Below are positions 6,991 to 9,462 of a stretch of DNA of 9,462 nucleotides, piece by piece; within the stretch, counting starts at the first letter, position 1; each line of letters starts with the position of its first letter. The notes beneath the pieces are model-generated. The model did no database searches, had not been told where the DNA came from, and was given only the letters and a program-made list of their open reading frames with translations. The position numbers were made by a program, and so were the translations under genes. Source of the DNA: Acidobacteriota bacterium. GTDB taxonomy: Bacteria > Acidobacteriota > Terriglobia > Terriglobales > Acidobacteriaceae. The DNA lies in NCBI GenBank assembly GCA_021779695.1, contig JAJYAE010000165.1:1-9462 (forward strand), written 5' to 3'.

Positions 6991-9213
6991 ATGGCAAAGC
7001 TACCTGAAAGCATCCCGGAGATCGTCGCGGAGTTCGGCCCTCACCTTCATACGATTCCATCGGGCGGCTGGATTCGAAATCCTCATGACGAGAAGCTGGT
7101 CAAGACGCACTGCTGCTTCTGCGGCCAGCAATGCGGCATTCAACTCCGCGTCAGCAATAACAAAGTGGTCGGCTTTGAGCCATGGGAAGATTTTCCCTTC
7201 AATCGCGGCAAACTCTGCCCCAAGGGAGTCAAACGCTACATGCAGGATGAACATCCTGACCGGCTGAAGACGCCGCTGCAGCGCATCGAAGGCCGCGGGT
7301 TTGAGCCCATCGGCTGGGAACCTGCCATGGAGCGCATTGTCGCAGAGATTCGCCGCATCCAGGCGGCCTACGGCAAAGATGCCTTTGCCATTCTTACCGG
7401 CGCTTCGCTGACCAATGAGAAAGCGTATCTCATGGGCAAGTTCGCGCGAGTTGCCGTCCAGACCGCGAACATCGACTATAACGGGCGCTTGTGCATGGTC
7501 TCTGCTGGAGCGGCTTCCAAAAAGATCTTCGGTGTTGACCGCAGCGCGAATCCCTGGAGCGACATCCCCAAGGCAAAGGTGATCCTCATCGCAGGCGCCA
7601 ATGTTGCGGAGTGCGCGCCGATCACGACGGACTACCTGTGGCAAGCGCGGGAGAACGGCGCAAAACTCATCGTCATTGACCCGCGGATGACGCCCATCGC
7701 GAGAAACGCCGATCTCTTCATCCCCGTTCGCCCCGGCGGCGACATTGGCATCTTCAACGGCATGCTGCGGGTGATGATCGAACGCGGCTGGATTGACCGG
7801 CAGTTCATCGCCGAACACACCAACGGCTTCGACGCCGTCGAGGAGGCTGTTCGCAAGTACACGCCGGAGTATGCCGCAAAGATTGCTGGCGCTCCATCTG
7901 AGATGATCGTGAAGGCCGCCGAGATGTGGGGGCCTGCGCCAACGAGTTTCCTGCTGCATGCGCGCGGCATTGAGCATCACTCCAAGGGCGTAGACAACTG
8001 TATGGCCGCCATAAATATTGTGGTGGCAAGCGGACGCATCGGCCGGGAGGGCTGCGGCTATGCGATGATTACGGGCCAGGGCAACGGTCAGGGCGCGCGC
8101 GAGCAGGGCCAGAAGTGCGACCAGCTTCCTGGCAGCCGCGACATTTCCAATCCAGAGCATCGCAAGTTCATCGCCGGAATCTGGGGAGTTCCAGAAGAGA
8201 GCATTCCCGGCAAGGGACTCTCAGCGGTGCCTCTTGTTCAAGCGATTCACGACGGCCGCATCAAAGGCCTGATCTCCATCTGCTTCAATCCAACTGTTTC
8301 GCTGCCTGACGCCAACTTCGTCCGCGAAGCTTTTTCGAAGCTCGAGTTCTACGCCAACATCGATTTCTTTCTTTCTGAAACCGCGCGATACGCAGATATC
8401 GTTCTTCCTGGCTCCCTGATGGAAGAGGATGAAGGCACCACCACCAACGTGGAAGGCCGCGTCATTCTCCATCGCAAGGTGGTCTCGCCGCCGGGTGACG
8501 CGCGCGAAGACTGGAAGATCATTTGCGATCTTGCCGCGCGACTTGGCCAGCCGGATAAATTCAGTTACTCGTCACCGAAGGAAATCTTCGAAGAGCTGCG
8601 CCGGGCCTCCAGGGGCAGCACTTCCGATTACTCGGGCATGACTTGGCAGCGCATCGAGGACAACAATGGCCTGTTCTGGCCGTGTCCCGACGAAGCACAT
8701 CCTGGCACGCCGCGCCTCTATGAAGGCGGCAAGTTCGGCCACCCTGATGGCAAAGCTCACTTTATGCCCGTGGAATGGCGGCCTTCCGCGGAGATGCCCG
8801 ACGCCGAGTATCCGATTTTTCTCACCACTGGGCGAGTCGTCTCGCAATTCCTATCCGGAACGCAGACGCGCCGGATTGGAAGCCTGGTTGAGCAATATAG
8901 CCAGCCAGTGTGCGAGATTCATCCGCGCCTGGCCGAGAAGCTTGGGATTGCCGACGAGGACTTCGTGAAGGTGGAAAGCCGCCGCGGCAACGTGATCGTC
9001 CGCGCGAAGCTGGTCAAGACGATCCGCCCCGACACGGTCTTCGTCCCGTACCACTGGCCGCTCGACCGTTCCGCCAACAACTGTACAATCCGGGCCATCG
9101 ATCCCGTGTCGAACATTCCGGAATTCAAAGTCGCAGCGGTGCGAGTCAGTAAGGTTGATCGGCCGACGGATCCAATCGCGATGCTCGAGGTGCAGGCTGG
9201 AGGAGTCCGATGA
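6991..9213 (+). CDS. Molybdopterin oxidoreductase catalytic subunit, NasA/nitrate reductase-like, module B
   Basis: A 740-residue Mo-bisMGD enzyme of the same superfamily as the module A subunit but clearly divergent from it. The [4Fe-4S] motif is C41-x2-C44-x3-C48-x27-C76, with an extra C42 giving [10 protein letters not shown]168, in [12 protein letters not shown], is the expected molybdenum ligand. The C-terminal binding domain has TTGRVVSQF followed by SGTQTRR, where module A has EHWHTRTKTG. The end carries [20 protein letters not shown], matching the nitrate-reductase-type DP-S-P-FK block. There is no BFD tail and no Tat signal, so a cytoplasmic enzyme fed by partner subunits is likely. 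AGAGGA lies eight bases before the ATG, two bases after the cytochrome b stop; its own stop overlaps the ferredoxin start (ATGA). Nitrate reduction is the leading guess from the family and NarK linkage, but a different oxo-anion or a formate-type reaction is not excluded. Confidence 0.92.
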   Translation: MAKLPESIPEIVAEFGPHLHTIPSGGWIRNPHDEKLVKTHCCFCGQQCGIQLRVSNNKVVGFEPWEDFPFNRGKLCPKGVKRYMQDEHPDRLKTPLQRIEGRGFEPIGWEPAMERIVAEIRRIQAAYGKDAFAILTGASLTNEKAYLMGKFARVAVQTANIDYNGRLCMVSAGAASKKIFGVDRSANPWSDIPKAKVILIAGANVAECAPITTDYLWQARENGAKLIVIDPRMTPIARNADLFIPVRPGGDIGIFNGMLRVMIERGWIDRQFIAEHTNGFDAVEEAVRKYTPEYAAKIAGAPSEMIVKAAEMWGPAPTSFLLHARGIEHHSKGVDNCMAAINIVVASGRIGREGCGYAMITGQGNGQGAREQGQKCDQLPGSRDISNPEHRKFIAGIWGVPEESIPGKGLSAVPLVQAIHDGRIKGLISICFNPTVSLPDANFVREAFSKLEFYANIDFFLSETARYADIVLPGSLMEEDEGTTTNVEGRVILHRKVVSPPGDAREDWKIICDLAARLGQPDKFSYSSPKEIFEELRRASRGSTSDYSGMTWQRIEDNNGLFWPCPDEAHPGTPRLYEGGKFGHPDGKAHFMPVEWRPSAEMPDAEYPIFLTTGRVVSQFLSGTQTRRIGSLVEQYSQPVCEIHPRLAEKLGIADEDFVKVESRRGNVIVRAKLVKTIRPDTVFVPYHWPLDRSANNCTIRAIDPVSNIPEFKVAAVRVSKVDRPTDPIAMLEVQAGGVR

Positions 9214-9462
9214 GTGAGCGGATTTTCTTCATCGATCCAACCCGATGTATCCACTGCAGAACCTGCGAGGCCTCCTGTGCGTCACGCGATGGCCATCACG
9301 GCGTCACAATGATTCACTTCACGACGACCTATCCCGGGGGAAGGTCGCACAACTTCGCACAGGTCTGCATGCACTGCACAGCCCCTCTTTGCGTCCGTGT
9401 CTGTCCCGCCGATGCCATTCCTGTTGCAGCCGACGGAACAGTGCTGGGCGTTGACAGCTATC
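9210..9462 (+). CDS. Ferredoxin-type 4Fe-4S electron-transfer subunit, module B (3' partial)
   Basis: The first 84 codons of an iron-sulfur protein cut off by the window end, read directly from the ATG. It starts [13 protein letters not shown] and shows C13-x2-C16-x2-C19-x3-C23, then C53-x2-C56-x4-C61-x3-C65 followed by P. This is the start of a multi-cluster DmsB/HycB/FdnH-like ferredoxin; further cysteines forming the remaining clusters should lie beyond the window. A strong GGAGGA sits five bases before the ATG, which overlaps the stop of the catalytic gene (ATGA), indicating coupled translation at a fixed ratio. Its expected role is to carry electrons from the cytochrome b subunit to the module B catalytic subunit. 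Unlike the module A ferredoxin, this one begins as a separate protein; whether a membrane domain is fused at its C-terminus cannot be seen. Confidence 0.88.
   Translation, partial: MSERIFFIDPTRCIHCRTCEASCASRDGHHGVTMIHFTTTYPGGRSHNFAQVCMHCTAPLCVRVCPADAIPVAADGTVLGVDSY

Noticed and set aside
7000..8160. Long open frame of 386 codons antisense to the module B catalytic gene
   Set aside because: Its composition is that of a shadow of a GC-rich gene; the sense strand has full domain motifs and a ribosome-binding site.

Overview
The window reads as a bacterial nitrate-metabolism locus holding two separate molybdenum (Mo-bisMGD) oxidoreductase modules, a NarK-type nitrate/nitrite transporter and an FmdE-family accessory gene. 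Coding density, Shine-Dalgarno sites, ATGA start-stop overlaps and moderate-to-high GC point to a free-living bacterium. The combination of a fused FeS/DmsC-type anchor, a NasA-like enzyme and a bacterial FmdE protein recalls Acidobacteriota (Terriglobia), but that placement is an inference from general knowledge and is only moderately likely.

Layout. (1) Bases 1-1426, plus strand: a fused four-cluster ferredoxin/DmsC-like membrane anchor whose true N-terminus lies before the window. (2) Bases 1423-3627, plus: a NasA/NarB-type catalytic subunit translationally coupled to the anchor; together these form module A. (3) Bases 3628-3970: about 340 bases with no credible gene but with two clear inverted repeats. 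(4) Bases 3971-4564, minus: an FmdE-family protein with a C-terminal zinc ribbon. (5) Bases 4565-4739: a divergent promoter region. (6) Bases 4740-5909, plus: NarK. (7) Bases 5906-6988, plus: a NarI/DsrM-like cytochrome b with an added C-terminal CxxC...CxxC ribbon. (8) Bases 6991-9213, plus: a second, clearly different NasA-family catalytic subunit. (9) Bases 9210-9462, plus: the start of a ferredoxin-type electron-transfer subunit that runs off the end. Items 7-9 form module B.

How the genes may work together. NarK would bring nitrate into the cytoplasm and/or export nitrite. Neither catalytic subunit has a Tat signal, so both should work in the cytoplasm. Each is paired with its own membrane protein of a type that normally takes electrons from quinol: a DmsC-type anchor in module A and a b-haem anchor in module B. 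The likely picture is quinol-dependent cytoplasmic nitrate reduction by two non-identical enzymes. Module A carries the stronger nitrate-reductase signatures. The substrate of module B is less certain, because one motif near its C-terminus differs. FmdE-family proteins often sit beside molybdenum or tungsten enzymes and may help their maturation, but no function can be read from this sequence alone.

The most interesting points are the side-by-side pair of differently wired molybdoenzymes, the ribbon-tailed cytochrome b, and the FmdE gene lying between the two modules.
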